Source: Pseudorhodobacter antarcticus
GTDB taxonomy: Bacteria > Pseudomonadota > Alphaproteobacteria > Rhodobacterales > Rhodobacteraceae
Reading direction: 5' to 3'
Assembly (NCBI GenBank): GCA_945897655.1
Contig: CAMDHB010000011.1
Coordinates: forward strand, 1-22,366
DNA length: 22,366 nucleotides
A program made the translations under genes and the position numbers. The notes below the pieces were generated by a model, which did not search any database, was not told where the DNA came from, and was given only the letters and a program-made list of their open reading frames with translations. Positions 1 through 9,800 of the stretch are shown here, piece after piece. Position 1 is the first letter of the stretch; every line of letters begins with the position of its first letter.

Positions 1-36
1 CAAATGCATACGTCGGATGATGTTCAATAGTCCCAT
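1..36 (-). CDS. istA: IS21-family transposase IstA, N-terminal fragment (partial, runs off left edge)
   Basis: Twelve codons are visible, reading MGLLNIIRRMHL, which matches the start I recall for IS21-family IstA transposases in Rhodobacterales (followed in full copies by an HTH that begins REKL/S-IREIAR). A purine-rich GGAG stands upstream on the minus strand at a suitable distance from the ATG. IstA is the DDE transposase that acts with the AAA+ helper IstB. Only the first residues can be seen, so whether the gene is intact is unknown. Confidence 0.55.
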   Translation of the reverse strand, partial: MGLLNIIRRMHL

Positions 37-88
37 GTGGATCACTCCGTTGCCCCCGCTGCTCTCCGCTTTGGGGGTAGGTTCACAT

Positions 89-145
89 GGCTCAGTTCTC
101 AGTGAAAATTATCCGCCTTACCGGCTCAGTTCTGGGTGAAAATTA
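89..145. repeat. Two 23-bp direct repeats at the IS21-family terminus
   Basis: Positions 89-111 and 123-145 are identical except for two adjacent bases (100-101 versus 134-135). Both start GGCTCAGTTCT and end GTGAAAATTA, and they are offset by 34 bp. Repeated terminal motifs of this kind are typical transposase binding sites in IS21-like elements. Confidence 0.8.
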
Positions 146-148
146 ACA

Positions 149-265
149 ACACCGGCCATCGACGCCCCCAACGCGGTCTGCCTCGACTATCCCCGCGTGA
201 CCTGTGCCTACAGGTGGACCGGTGAAGCGCGACTGGATCCGCAGAACCTGGTCGTGATCGGCTGA
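149..265 (+). pseudogene. 3' remnant of an unrecognised gene, cut by the IS21-family element
   Basis: Directly beyond the IS terminus an open frame runs from 149 to a TGA at 263-265 and encodes about 38 residues, including CLDYPRVTCAYRW and EARLDPQNLVVIG at the C-terminus. There is no start codon, and translating back into the IS gives a stop at 137-139. The codon choice and residue mix look like real coding sequence rather than random frame. The simplest reading is a C-terminal gene fragment left after IS insertion. I do not recognise the family. Confidence 0.4.
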
Positions 266-461
266 CCCGCCTGAATGATCGATCTGCTACCGGAACATCA
301 TCCCGTACCAGTACGGAAGCATAGTGGAAGCAAGAGGGAAGGGTTTGCTGCGGTTAAGCGCGTAATCCGGCGTAGGGACGTTCTGGGCACGGGGGATGCA
401 AGCCACGGAAAACGCGAAGTATAGCGCGATCCTGAGGGATTGTTCATGGTTCGTTCGCCAC

Positions 462-508
462 GGCTCATAACCTGAAGGTCACAGGTTCAAATCCTGTCCC
501 CGCAACCA
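462..508 (+). other. 3' fragment of an initiator tRNA-Met gene, presumed attachment site of an integrated element
   Basis: The sequence contains the anticodon loop CTCATAA (464-470), the 3' anticodon strand CCTGA, a perfect T-arm (ACAGG 481-485, loop TTCAAAT, CCTGT 493-497), the 3' acceptor strand CCCCGCA (498-504), discriminator A and CCA (506-508). The A at acceptor position 72 fits initiator tRNA, which lacks the 1-72 pair. The 5' half is absent: the five bases before the loop (459-463) do not pair with CCTGA, and no D-arm is seen. The gene therefore cannot make a tRNA. A 3' tRNA piece of this length is the usual product of tyrosine-integrase insertion into a tRNA gene. Confidence 0.75.
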
Positions 509-590
509 AATCTAACAAACATATCAAATACTTAAATGTTGAGCGTTTCGCTTGTGTATGGGCAATCGCAAAACACGTCAACGTTTGACG

Positions 591-619
591 AGTCCCCCTG
601 AAAAGCGGGGACTTTTTTT
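591..619 (+). terminator. Rho-independent terminator downstream of the tRNA-Met fragment
   Basis: AGTCCCC (591-597) pairs with GGGGACT (607-613) around a nine-base loop and is followed directly by a run of T (613-619). It reads rightward, so it would have ended the tRNA-Met transcript. Its position to the right of the fragment suggests that the right flank is the original chromosomal context of the tRNA gene. A second small inverted repeat (CGTCAA/TTGACG, 576-590) precedes it. Confidence 0.85.
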
Positions 620-729
620 GCTTGTCGAGGGACGGTGGATGATGGTTTTTGCATAGGGCGGGGCTTCTTCCCATGACAACAATTTGAGAAGCGGCGAAGC
701 CCGTGTTAGGTCAAGAAATAGCTGCGGGA

Positions 730-1158
730 TCATGCGGTGGATTCCGAATTTGAAACGACGGGGAGTGCGATGCTGGCAAGGCTGGACCTGTCCAGATCGG
801 CCAGAAATGCGGCTTCGGCGCTGCGCAACCGTGATTTGAGCCGACAATCGCGCGTTAGCGAGCAGGTGATTTCGCCAGCAGAAAAACACTCAACCAGTGC
901 CTGCCCAGCCTCAAGGACGCGCACAATGTCACCCAGCTTGATTTGATCGGCAGGCCGCGCCAGAATGGCGCCTCCACCACCACCGCGCCGCGTTGTAACG
1001 ATGCGCGCCTGAGCCAAGGCCGCTATGATTTTGGTCAAGTGGTTGCGCGACATATTAAACTCTTCCGCCAGTTCAGCGGTCGAGAAGGCTCGATCCGGGT
1101 CAGAGGCCAGCCGCATCAATGCGCGCAGGCCAAAGTCAGTGAAGGAGGTGAGGCGCAT
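730..1158 (-). CDS. nsrR: Rrf2-family transcriptional regulator, NsrR-like
   Basis: This 142-residue protein has the Rrf2 layout. An N-terminal winged helix-turn-helix begins MRLTSFTDFGLRALM, very close to the start of E. coli NsrR, with the recognition region SRNHLTKII at about 37-45 and a glycine-rich wing (59-63). Three cysteines follow at C91, C99 and C105 (the last in DCRLK), the region that binds the Fe-S cluster in NsrR and IscR. The C99-x5-C105 spacing equals that of the last two cysteines of E. coli NsrR, while the first gap is longer. NsrR family members sense nitric oxide through the cluster and repress detoxification genes. It is the last gene of the nar operon, 62 bp after the DUF2478 gene, with a possible FNR-type site in that gap. 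Another Rrf2 subtype with a different cluster signal is the main alternative. Confidence 0.8.
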   Translation of the reverse strand: MRLTSFTDFGLRALMRLASDPDRAFSTAELAEEFNMSRNHLTKIIAALAQARIVTTRRGGGGGAILARPADQIKLGDIVRVLEAGQALVECFSAGEITCSLTRDCRLKSRLRSAEAAFLADLDRSSLASIALPVVSNSESTA

Positions 1159-1172
1159 CGCAGTTCCACTCT

Positions 1173-1195
1173 TGTCAGGTTCTGACAGCTATCAA
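1173..1195 (-). promoter_or_regulatory. Possible FNR-type box and small inverted repeat upstream of the Rrf2 gene
   Basis: On the minus strand 1195-1182 reads TTGAT-AGCT-GTCAG, eight of ten conserved positions of the FNR consensus TTGAT-N4-ATCAA. It resembles the narK box at 13390-13403, which also has one GTCA half. It overlaps a perfect 6-bp inverted repeat (TGTCAG 1173-1178, CTGACA 1182-1187). The site lies about 24 bp before the start codon at 1158, so it may allow separate control of this last gene. No clear -10 was found. Confidence 0.3.
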
Positions 1196-1220
1196 GCCGG
1201 TGCGCCTTTGATGCAATCCC

Positions 1221-1745
1221 CTACAGGCGGCGGCGCAATTGCCCAACGGATCCGCCGCCGAGCCATTCTTCCAGTAGGGCGAGGTCTGATGCGACGTTGA
1301 TCGCCAGATCCCCCGCGAAGCCAAGGAATTCTTGAAGATTAAGCCCGTTCACCCCGACGATAACTGGGATGTGCAGTGCCAGCGCGGTAGCGATCACTTC
1401 ACGAAAGCCGCGACCCTCGGCCTCGTGCTTGCCGAATTTATTGATGATCAGCACGTCGGCACCACTGGAGAGGCGATCCGCGACCAGCGCCACCGCCTGT
1501 TCCAGCGCAGAGGGGTCGAGTCGGCAGCCCCGGGCCAAGGCCCCAAGCGATTGCGAAATGCGGATCACCGGGCCATCAGGCAAGACCTGCACATCCATAT
1601 CGCAGGGATTGGAGGCGCCGCAATCTGTGTTGGTCTGAACCACGCCGCAGGTACGCCAGCCCGCTTGTTGCAGGCGATCCGCCAGCCGCGACAGAACAAG
1701 GTCGATATCGCCACGACCGGGCGCCATTGTATAAGCCAAACGCAT
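1221..1745 (-). CDS. DUF2478 family protein, probable molybdenum-cofactor accessory factor
   Basis: This 174-residue cytoplasmic protein has an alpha/beta pattern. It contains the signature DVLIINKFGKHEAEGRGFR (97-115), which I associate with the DUF2478 family, and a second hydrophobic strand PVIVGV (127-132). The N-terminus (LAYTMAPGRGDIDLVL) sits where a P-loop would lie in nucleotide-binding relatives but has no GK[ST], so ordinary Walker A ATP binding is doubtful. Four cysteines (34, 42, 48, 74) are present. The gene starts 15 bp after moeA with AAGGGAA as ribosome binding site, so it is co-expressed with cofactor synthesis. Family members commonly sit beside molybdate transport or molybdoenzyme genes, but their biochemical role is unknown. 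The function given is from context only. Confidence 0.75.
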   Translation of the reverse strand: MRLAYTMAPGRGDIDLVLSRLADRLQQAGWRTCGVVQTNTDCGASNPCDMDVQVLPDGPVIRISQSLGALARGCRLDPSALEQAVALVADRLSSGADVLIINKFGKHEAEGRGFREVIATALALHIPVIVGVNGLNLQEFLGFAGDLAINVASDLALLEEWLGGGSVGQLRRRL

Positions 1746-1760
1746 CTGTATTCCCTTTCG

Positions 1761-3047
1761 CTAGGCCATTTGGCTGGTGTAAAAAGGCAAGAAGTCGAGC
1801 AGGTCGCCTTGCTGAACGGCTTCGATCCCTGCTGGAATCACGATCAACCCATCGGCGCCGACCAGCGAACTCAGGCGACCGGAATGAACGGCTGGGGCTG
1901 CGAAGATCACCTGCCGCCCCAGATCATCAAAGCCGATAATCGTGGCAGGGCGGTGTTCGCAGCGTCCGGGCTTATGCGGCAGGTCTTGCCCTGCGACGAC
2001 AAGTTGAGTTGGGGCCGGGGATGCCGTAGCCCCGGACAAAGCCTTCACCATCGGCCAACCCAGAACTTGCCATGTCACATAGGCCGACAAGGGGTTACCC
2101 GGCAGTCCGATCCAGACGGTACCGTTCAGCCGCCCGATCGTTACCGGCTTGCCGGGCTTCATCGCCACACCTGCTACTACAATTTCGCCCTGTGCCGCGC
2201 GAAAGGCCGCCTTGCAATGATCCTCTTCTCCAACCGATACGCCGCCTGTCGTGACCAGCATATCGGCCGCTTTGGCCAAACGGGCCATCAGGACTGCAAG
2301 TGCGGCCAAGTCATCGGGAGCATGTTCAAAGGCGACCAGATCGGCCCCTGCGGCCTGAAAGGCTGCGACAAGCAGGCTGGTGTTGGCATCCCAGATGCAA
2401 CCGGGGGCGAGCGTGGTTCCAGGCTGTGCGACCTCATCCCCGGTGGTCAGAAGGGCTATGCGGGGGCGACGCCAGACGCCTAGCGTGGCATGGCCGTTGG
2501 CTGCTGCGGAGCCAATCTCGCGCGGACCGAGGCGGTGGCCGGTAGCGACCACAATCTGACCTTTGGGCATTTCTTCCCCGGCGCGCCGAAGGTTCGCGCC
2601 ACGCTGGGGACGGTGGCGGATATGCAGATGGGCGGCCTCGGTGACGACATCCTCTTGCATCAGCACTGCGTCCGCACCCAAGGGTAGCAGCGCGCCGGTA
2701 AAGATGCGCAGCGCCCCCGAACTCAGCCGGATGCTGCGTCCATCGCCAGCGGCAATCCTGTCCTGCACGGCCAGGGTCCACGGCCCCGGCCCGATCAGAT
2801 CGTCAAGGCGGACGGCATAGCCATCGACCGCTGAGGCGTCAAACGGCGGCATCGGCGTCTGAGACCGCAGGGGCTGCGCCAGTACGCGGCCCAAGGCCTG
2901 CGCCAGTGGAACCTGCTCCCGGGCCGCCACCGGCACCACAAGTCGCAAAGCCGCCGTCCTTGCCGCGTCGACCGACATCAGGCCGGGCGACACATCCGTG
3001 GCATCACAGCCGCAAGCGACGCCCTCGTGCCGTATCAGCACTGTCAT
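1761..3047 (-). CDS. moeA: Molybdopterin molybdenumtransferase MoeA
   Basis: MoeA inserts molybdate into adenylylated molybdopterin to make the molybdenum cofactor that NarG needs. The 428-residue protein has all family landmarks: PPFDASAVDGYAV (67-79), LTTGDEV (200-206), the MoCF-type TTGGVSVGEED (266-276), MKPGKP (296-301) and GLPGNP (314-319) in the C-terminal substrate region. The length is near the usual 400-420, with roughly 20 extra residues before the first conserved helix. Translation could start later (Met24), but GAGGAAAG lies before the first ATG. It starts 33 bp after the isomerase gene and ends 15 bp before the DUF2478 gene. A moeA inside the nar operon suggests dedicated cofactor supply when nitrate reductase is made. 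Confidence 0.95.
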   Translation of the reverse strand: MTVLIRHEGVACGCDATDVSPGLMSVDAARTAALRLVVPVAAREQVPLAQALGRVLAQPLRSQTPMPPFDASAVDGYAVRLDDLIGPGPWTLAVQDRIAAGDGRSIRLSSGALRIFTGALLPLGADAVLMQEDVVTEAAHLHIRHRPQRGANLRRAGEEMPKGQIVVATGHRLGPREIGSAAANGHATLGVWRRPRIALLTTGDEVAQPGTTLAPGCIWDANTSLLVAAFQAAGADLVAFEHAPDDLAALAVLMARLAKAADMLVTTGGVSVGEEDHCKAAFRAAQGEIVVAGVAMKPGKPVTIGRLNGTVWIGLPGNPLSAYVTWQVLGWPMVKALSGATASPAPTQLVVAGQDLPHKPGRCEHRPATIIGFDDLGRQVIFAAPAVHSGRLSSLVGADGLIVIPAGIEAVQQGDLLDFLPFYTSQMA

Positions 3048-3080
3048 TGCCTTGTCTTTCCTCGATAACAGATGCGACCC

Positions 3081-3878
3081 TCAATGAACTTGAAAGTCCA
3101 CGCCTTTGACATCCGCCGCGGCCATCAGCGCTTCGGCGAAATCATGGGCGGCGCGGGTCCAGGCGGCTTTTTCCGCCGCCTCGGCAAGACGCGCGCGGAC
3201 GGCGGCATAGGGCAGCACCTGACCTTTGGCGCAGGCATCCAGCCGGATGATATGCCAGCCAAATCGGCTGCGGACTGGGCTAGCGCTAATCTGACCGAGG
3301 GTCAACTCGCGCAGGGCGGACTCGAACTCTGGCACGCAATCGCCGGGCACCAACTGCCCCAGCATCCCGCCATTGGCCTTGGACGCGCAATCGCTGACCT
3401 CTTTGGCCAGACGGCCAAAGGCCTTGGCGTCCGCCGTCAGGGTGGCATGGGCCGCCAGCGCGCGCAGATGAGCGGCGTGCACGGCGTCAGGATCGGTCGG
3501 ATCGGCGGCGCACAGGATATGTGAGGCCTCCCACAGGGGGGGCGAGCGGTAGCGTTCGGGGTCCTTCTGCCAGACGGCGATCAGATCCGCCTCGACCGGC
3601 GGGGTCACTTGAAGGGCTTCGTCCAGCAGGGCGCGGATTTGGGCTTCGTCCTGGGTTTCGGTCAGGCCCGGACCCACAGCGGCGGGAACGGCCTGAATGC
3701 CGCGCAGCGCGGCCTCCTCCAGCAAGAGTTTGCGCAGGGCCAGCGCCCGCGCCGCCTTGCGCCAGGCAAGGCCGGGCTTGCCCTTGGGGGCCACATGGTT
3801 CTGCGCCTCGGCGGCGATGGCGGCAGAGGGGATCGTCTCACCGTTCACGGTGATCTCGGGGAACAGGGGGGCGTTCAT
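3081..3878 (-). CDS. Parvulin-type peptidyl-prolyl cis-trans isomerase (PpiC/NifM-like), nar-associated
   Basis: This 265-residue protein has no signal peptide or membrane segment, so it should be cytoplasmic. A helical N-terminal half (about 20-110) precedes a parvulin domain (about 114-215) with EASHILCAA (117-125), the NGGMLGQLVPGDCVPEFESA stretch (169-188) and FGWHIIRLD (206-214), the conserved core of rotamases. Its ATG overlaps the narI stop by 4 bp, giving translational coupling. Parvulins of this soluble kind include NifM, which matures the nitrogenase Fe protein. By analogy this one may help a Nar subunit, probably NarG or NarH, to fold before cofactor insertion. Membership of the domain is clear; the client is inferred from position alone. 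Confidence 0.85.
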   Translation of the reverse strand: MNAPLFPEITVNGETIPSAAIAAEAQNHVAPKGKPGLAWRKAARALALRKLLLEEAALRGIQAVPAAVGPGLTETQDEAQIRALLDEALQVTPPVEADLIAVWQKDPERYRSPPLWEASHILCAADPTDPDAVHAAHLRALAAHATLTADAKAFGRLAKEVSDCASKANGGMLGQLVPGDCVPEFESALRELTLGQISASPVRSRFGWHIIRLDACAKGQVLPYAAVRARLAEAAEKAAWTRAAHDFAEALMAAADVKGVDFQVH

Positions 3879-4600
3879 CGGCGTTGCTCCGCGGGTTTGA
3901 TTGTTGAACGGGGGCGCACATTGGCCCGGCGTGAGCGCACGATCTGCCAGCCGGGCCGCAGCACGACATAGCGCACCGGGGCCGACAGCATGTGAACCAG
4001 ACGGCTGAACGGGAACAGGATGAAGATCGTCAGGCCCAGAAAGATATGCAACTGGAACAGCAACGGTGCACCCAGAGTATAGCTGGCCGCATTGCCATCA
4101 AAGGTGAAGATCGCCTGCGCCCACATCATGAACTTCACCATCTCGCCACCATCGAGGTTTTGCAGTGAGATGAAGATCGTCAGCATCCCCAGCGTCAACT
4201 GAAGCAGTAGCAAGCACAGGATCACGATATCCATCATGCTCGATGTGGCCCGGATACGCGGGTCGACCAGACGGCGGTGGATCAGGATCGCGCCGCCCAA
4301 CAGGGCCGCAACCCCGGCCACTCCACCAACCGCAACGGCGAGGATCTGCTTGGCCTCGTGGCTGACGCCCAGAAGTTCGATCAGCCACAGGGGCGTCAAC
4401 AGGCCGAAAAGATGGCCGAACAGGATCGTCAGCACGCCGACATGAAACAGAACCGACCCAAGGATCAACTGCTTGCGCCGCAACAGTTGAGAGGACGAGG
4501 ATTTCCAGGTGAACGGCACGGTCTCATAGCGCGCGATCGAACCGAAGATCAGGATCGTCAGCGCGATATAGGGGTAAATTCCGAAAATGAACTGATGCAT
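3875..4600 (-). CDS. narI: Respiratory nitrate reductase gamma subunit NarI (cytochrome b)
   Basis: NarI is the membrane dihaem cytochrome b that takes electrons from quinol and passes them to NarH. The 241-residue product has five hydrophobic segments. Four histidines match the haem ligands of E. coli NarI (H56, H66, H187, H205): here H53, H63, H185 and H203, counted from the chosen start. I chose the ATG at 4600 because GGAG (4607-4610) lies six bases before it and the product then starts MHQFIFGIYPYIA like E. coli NarI. An in-frame ATG at 4615 overlaps the narJ stop as ATGA and would add five residues. The basic C-terminal tail (RSRRANVRPRS) is longer than in E. coli. The 3' end overlaps the next gene by 4 bp. 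Confidence 0.97.
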   Translation of the reverse strand: MHQFIFGIYPYIALTILIFGSIARYETVPFTWKSSSSQLLRRKQLILGSVLFHVGVLTILFGHLFGLLTPLWLIELLGVSHEAKQILAVAVGGVAGVAALLGGAILIHRRLVDPRIRATSSMMDIVILCLLLLQLTLGMLTIFISLQNLDGGEMVKFMMWAQAIFTFDGNAASYTLGAPLLFQLHIFLGLTIFILFPFSRLVHMLSAPVRYVVLRPGWQIVRSRRANVRPRSTIKPAEQRR

Positions 4601-4611
4601 TGTGGTCTCCG

Positions 4612-5312
4612 TCATTCCGCCGCAACGGGGGCTTGGGTTACGGGAATATCCATGCCGGCCAGAAGGTCGCGCACTTGCGGGCAGCCGGCGTTGGGATCGG
4701 GGCCAAAGGTCACCTCGGACTCGGTCCAGATCGCATCGAGGGCGGCAAGGTCGGTCGGGTCATCCTCGGGCAGTTGCAACATCGCGGCGACGGCTTCGGC
4801 ATCGGCTTCAACGCCCGACATCTGCCGCAGTGCGGCAAAGATCGCGGCATAGGGGCTGTCGCGCTTTTCCAGCCGTTTGGCCAACGTGGTGAAGATATGG
4901 GCGGCATCGGCCAGCATCTCACGCGCCTCGGGGGCGGGGCGGGTCGCCAGAAACTCCAACAGCACCGGCAGATGGTCGGGCAGATCGGTACTGACCGGAT
5001 CAAAGCCGCCGTCGCGGTAGGTTTCGACCAAGGACACCATCGCCTCGCCCCGGTCACGGCTTTCGCCGTGGACATGTTCGAACAGGTTCAACGAAAGGGT
5101 GCGGGAGCGGTCAAACAGCATCACATAGTCTTCTTGCAGATCGTAAAGATCACGCCCCACAAGAGCCTCGACCAAGGGGCGCAGGTCGCGGCGGGCAGCG
5201 GCAGTCAACCGGGTTTCGGCGGCAAGAACCCCACCGATTTCGGGCATGGCGCTTTGCAGTTCCGCCGTGGGGTAGGACAAGAGCAGCGACATGGCTTTAA
5301 GGGTGCGGTCCA

Positions 5313-5313
<1 letters not shown>
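4612..5313 (-). CDS. narJ: Nitrate reductase assembly chaperone NarJ
   Basis: NarJ is a TorD-like chaperone that binds apo-NarG and holds NarGH in the cytoplasm until the molybdenum cofactor is in place. The 233-residue all-helical protein has the family stretches DYVMLFDRSRTLSLNLFEH (62-80) with HGESRDRGEAM following, and LPDHLPVLLEFLA (111-123). The start at 5313 gives a TGATG overlap with the narH stop. The frame stays open 36 codons further upstream, but that part lies inside narH and has no NarJ similarity. It overlaps the narI region at its 3' end. The extreme C-terminus (PVTQAPVAAE) is variable in the family. Confidence 0.95.
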
Positions 5314-6838
<1,525 letters not shown>

Positions 6839-6842
<4 letters not shown>

Positions 6843-9800
6843 TCTGCGGCCTCCTGAATCGAGGTGTCTGGGACGGGGGTGTCGAGCCAATCAACCTTGC
6901 GCATCTTGCGCACGATCACGAATTCATCGCGGTTCGACCCCACGGTGCCGTAGTAGTTGAAACCGTAGCTCAGTTGCGCATAGCCGCCGATCATATGGGT
7001 GGGCTTCAACACGGTGCGGGTGACAGAGTTATGGATGCCGCCCCGGTTGCCGGTCTTTTCGGACCCGGGGGTATTCACGATCTTTTCCTGCGCGTGGTAC
7101 ATGAAAAGCGTGCCCTGCTTGATGCGCTGGCTGACTACGACGCGAGCGGTCAGCGCGCCGTTGGTGTTGTACGCCTCGACCCAGTCGTTATCGACCAGAC
7201 CGGCTTTTTGCGCATCAACCTCGGACATCCAGACCACCGGGCCGCCGCGGTTCAGGGTCAGCATCAGAAGGTTGTCGGAATAGGTCGAATGGATGCCCCA
7301 TTTCTGGTGCGGCGTGATGAAGTTCAACACGACATGCGGCTGGCCCACATCGGTGTTCACCGCCTTGGTGATGGTTTTCAGGTCCACCGGCGGGCGGTAG
7401 CTGACAAAGCCCTCGCCAAAGGCCCTCATCCACAGATGGTCCTGATACAGCTGCTGACGGCCCGACAAGGTGCGCCATGGGATCAGCTCATGCACGTTGG
7501 TGTAGCCCGCATTATAGCAGACGGATTCCGATTCAATCCCCGACCAGGTCGGCGATGAGATGATCTTGCGCGGTTGCGCTGCGATATCCCGGAAGCGGAT
7601 CTTGGTGTGATGTGCGCCTTCGGCGAGATGGGCGTGGTGGCGACCGGTGGGTTTTTCCAACTCGTGCCATGCCTTCACGGCCACTTCACCGTTGGTTTCC
7701 GGGGCCAGCATCAGGATCATCTCGGCGGCGTTGATGGCAGTATCCAGCCGGGCCATGCCCTTGGTGATGCCCTCTTCCAGCACAACACCGTTCAGATCGC
7801 GCAGAAGCTGCACTTCTTCCTTGGTGTCCCAGTTGATGCCTTTGCCGCCATTGCCAAGCTTGTCCAGCAGCGGACCGACGGCCACGAACTTTTTGTAAAG
7901 GTTGGGATAATCCCGCTCGACCGCGATATAGTTCGGCGCGGTCTTGCCAGGGATCAGATCACATTCGCCCTTCTTCCAGTCCTTGACATGCGGCTGGGCG
8001 AGTTCCCCGGCGGTGTCATGCAGAAGCGGCAGTTGCACGACATCGGTTTCCACGCCCAGCACCTCTGGCGCAACTTCCGAGAATTTCCGGGCGATGGATT
8101 TGAAGATCTCCCAGTCCGATTTGCTTTCGTATGCCGGGTCCACCGCCGCCTGCAGCGGGTGGATGAACGGGTGCATGTCAGAGGTGTTGAGGTCATCCTT
8201 TTCGTACCAGCTGGCCGTCGGCAGTACGATGTCGGAATAGACGCAGGTGGTCGACATGCGGAAGTCGATGGTTACCAGCAGGTCAAGTTTGCCCTTCGGC
8301 GCCTCGTCATGCCAGACAGCCTCGACGGGCTTGACGCTGCCCTCCTCGACAAGCTCATTCCCCAGAACGCCGTGCTGGGTGCCCAAGAGGTGTTTCAGAA
8401 AATATTCGTGCCCCTTGCCTGATGAGCCGAGGAGGTTGGACCGCCACACGAACAGGTTGCGCGGCCAGTTCTCCGGGGCGTCAGGGTCTTCGCAGGACAT
8501 CTGCAAAGTGCCGGATTTCAGGCTTTCGGCGACAAAGGCGGGAATGTCCTTGCCTGCGGCTTTGGCCTGTTTGGCAACCAGCAGCGGGTTGGTTTTCAGC
8601 TGCGGCGCAGAGGGCAGCCAGCCCATCCGTTCGGCCCGGATGTTGTAGTCGATCAGGCTGACGTTCCAGTCGCCTTTCGGGGCGGTCGGCGACAGAATCT
8701 CGGTCGGGCGCAGGGTTTCATAGCGCCACTGGTCGGTGTGGGCATACCAGGCCGATGTCGCGTTCATCTGGCGCGGTGGGCGGCTCCAATCCAGCGCGAA
8801 GGCTAGGGGCGTCCAACCGGTCTGCGGGCGCAGCTTTTCCTGGCCCACGTAATGCGACCAGCCGCCACCCTCTTGACCGATGCAACCGCACATCACCAGC
8901 ATGTTGATGATGCCGCGATAGGCCATGTCCATGTGATACCAGTGGTTGATCCCGGCCCCCAGGATCACCATCGACTTGCCATGCGTCTTTTCGGCATTGT
9001 CGGCAAAGGCGCGGGCGACGGCGATGATCTGATCCGCCTTCACGCCGGTGATCTTTTCGGCCCAGGCGGGGGTATAGGGCTGATCCTCGTCAAAGTTCTT
9101 GGCCACTGCTGCGCCGCCAAGCCCACGATCTAGGCTGTAGTTGGCACACAACAGGTCGAACACCGTGGCCACCAAGGCGGCTTCGCCATTGGCCAGGGTC
9201 ACGCGCTTGGCGGGGATGTTGCGGGTCAAAACCTTTGGATGATCGCATTTCACGAAATTGGGTGTCGCTTGGCCGCCGAAATAGGGGAAATCGACGCCAA
9301 CCACAGCGTCATGGTCGCCCTCAAGGATATGGCTCAGGCGCAGGTTGGCCTCCGCCCCCTTGGCGCGTTGTTCAAGGTTCCACTTGCCTGTCTCGCCCCA
9401 ACGGAAACCGATCGAGCCATTGGGAGACACGACGGTGCCAGAGGTTTCGTCAAACGCCACGGTCTTCCAGCCGGGGTTGTTCGCCTCGCCCAAGGCGCCG
9501 TCGAAATCATCAGCGCGCAGTTGGCGGCCCGGCACAAGGCGACCATCCTGTTCGTCCAGCCGCACCAGAAGCGGCATGTCGGTGTATTTGCGGGCGTAAT
9601 CCTCGAAATACTCGGCCTGCCGGTTCAGGTGATATTCGCGCAGGATCACGTGGCCCATCGCCATCGCAAGGGCCGCATCGGTGCCTGCCTGCGGGGCCAG
9701 CCAGATGTCACCGAACTTGGCGGCCTCGGAATAATCCGGGCTGATCACGGCGGAACGGGCACCGCGATAGCGCGCCTCGGTATAGAAATGCGCATCCGGG

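Larger units (their letters stand above)
1..148 (-). mobile_element. IS21-family insertion sequence, left (istA-proximal) end, cut by window edge
   Basis: Read on the minus strand, the element begins at about 148 with TGTTAATTTTCACCC, which has the TG start and sequence style of IS21-family termini as I remember them. Two near-identical 23-bp repeats (89-111 and 123-145) lie in the terminal region, as is usual for the multiple end repeats that IstA binds. A start codon at 36 opens a reading frame resembling the N-terminus of IS21 IstA. The rest of the element is outside the window, so the other end and any target duplication cannot be checked. The family call is from recalled similarity, not a search. 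Confidence 0.65.

Noticed and set aside
275..424. 49-codon plus-strand open frame between the gene remnant and the tRNA fragment
   Set aside because: It has an ATG and a stop but no clear ribosome binding site, low-complexity basic residues and no recognised motif; not enough to call a gene.
432..508. A complete functional tRNA-Met
   Set aside because: The D-arm and the 5' strands of the acceptor and anticodon stems are missing; only the 3' 47 nt are present.
465..674. Minus-strand frame encoding GTGFEPVTFRL-type residues
   Set aside because: This peptide is the well-known false product of reading a tRNA T-arm backwards; it overlaps the tRNA-fMet fragment.
661..702. GGGCTTC/GAAGCCC inverted repeat as terminator of the nar operon
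   Set aside because: The loop is 28 bases and no T-run follows on the minus strand, so a terminator call is not supported.
1332..2483. Long plus-strand open frame opposite moeA and the DUF2478 gene
   Set aside because: It mirrors two well-supported minus-strand genes in high-GC DNA, has no recognisable domain and no ribosome binding site; it is a shadow frame.
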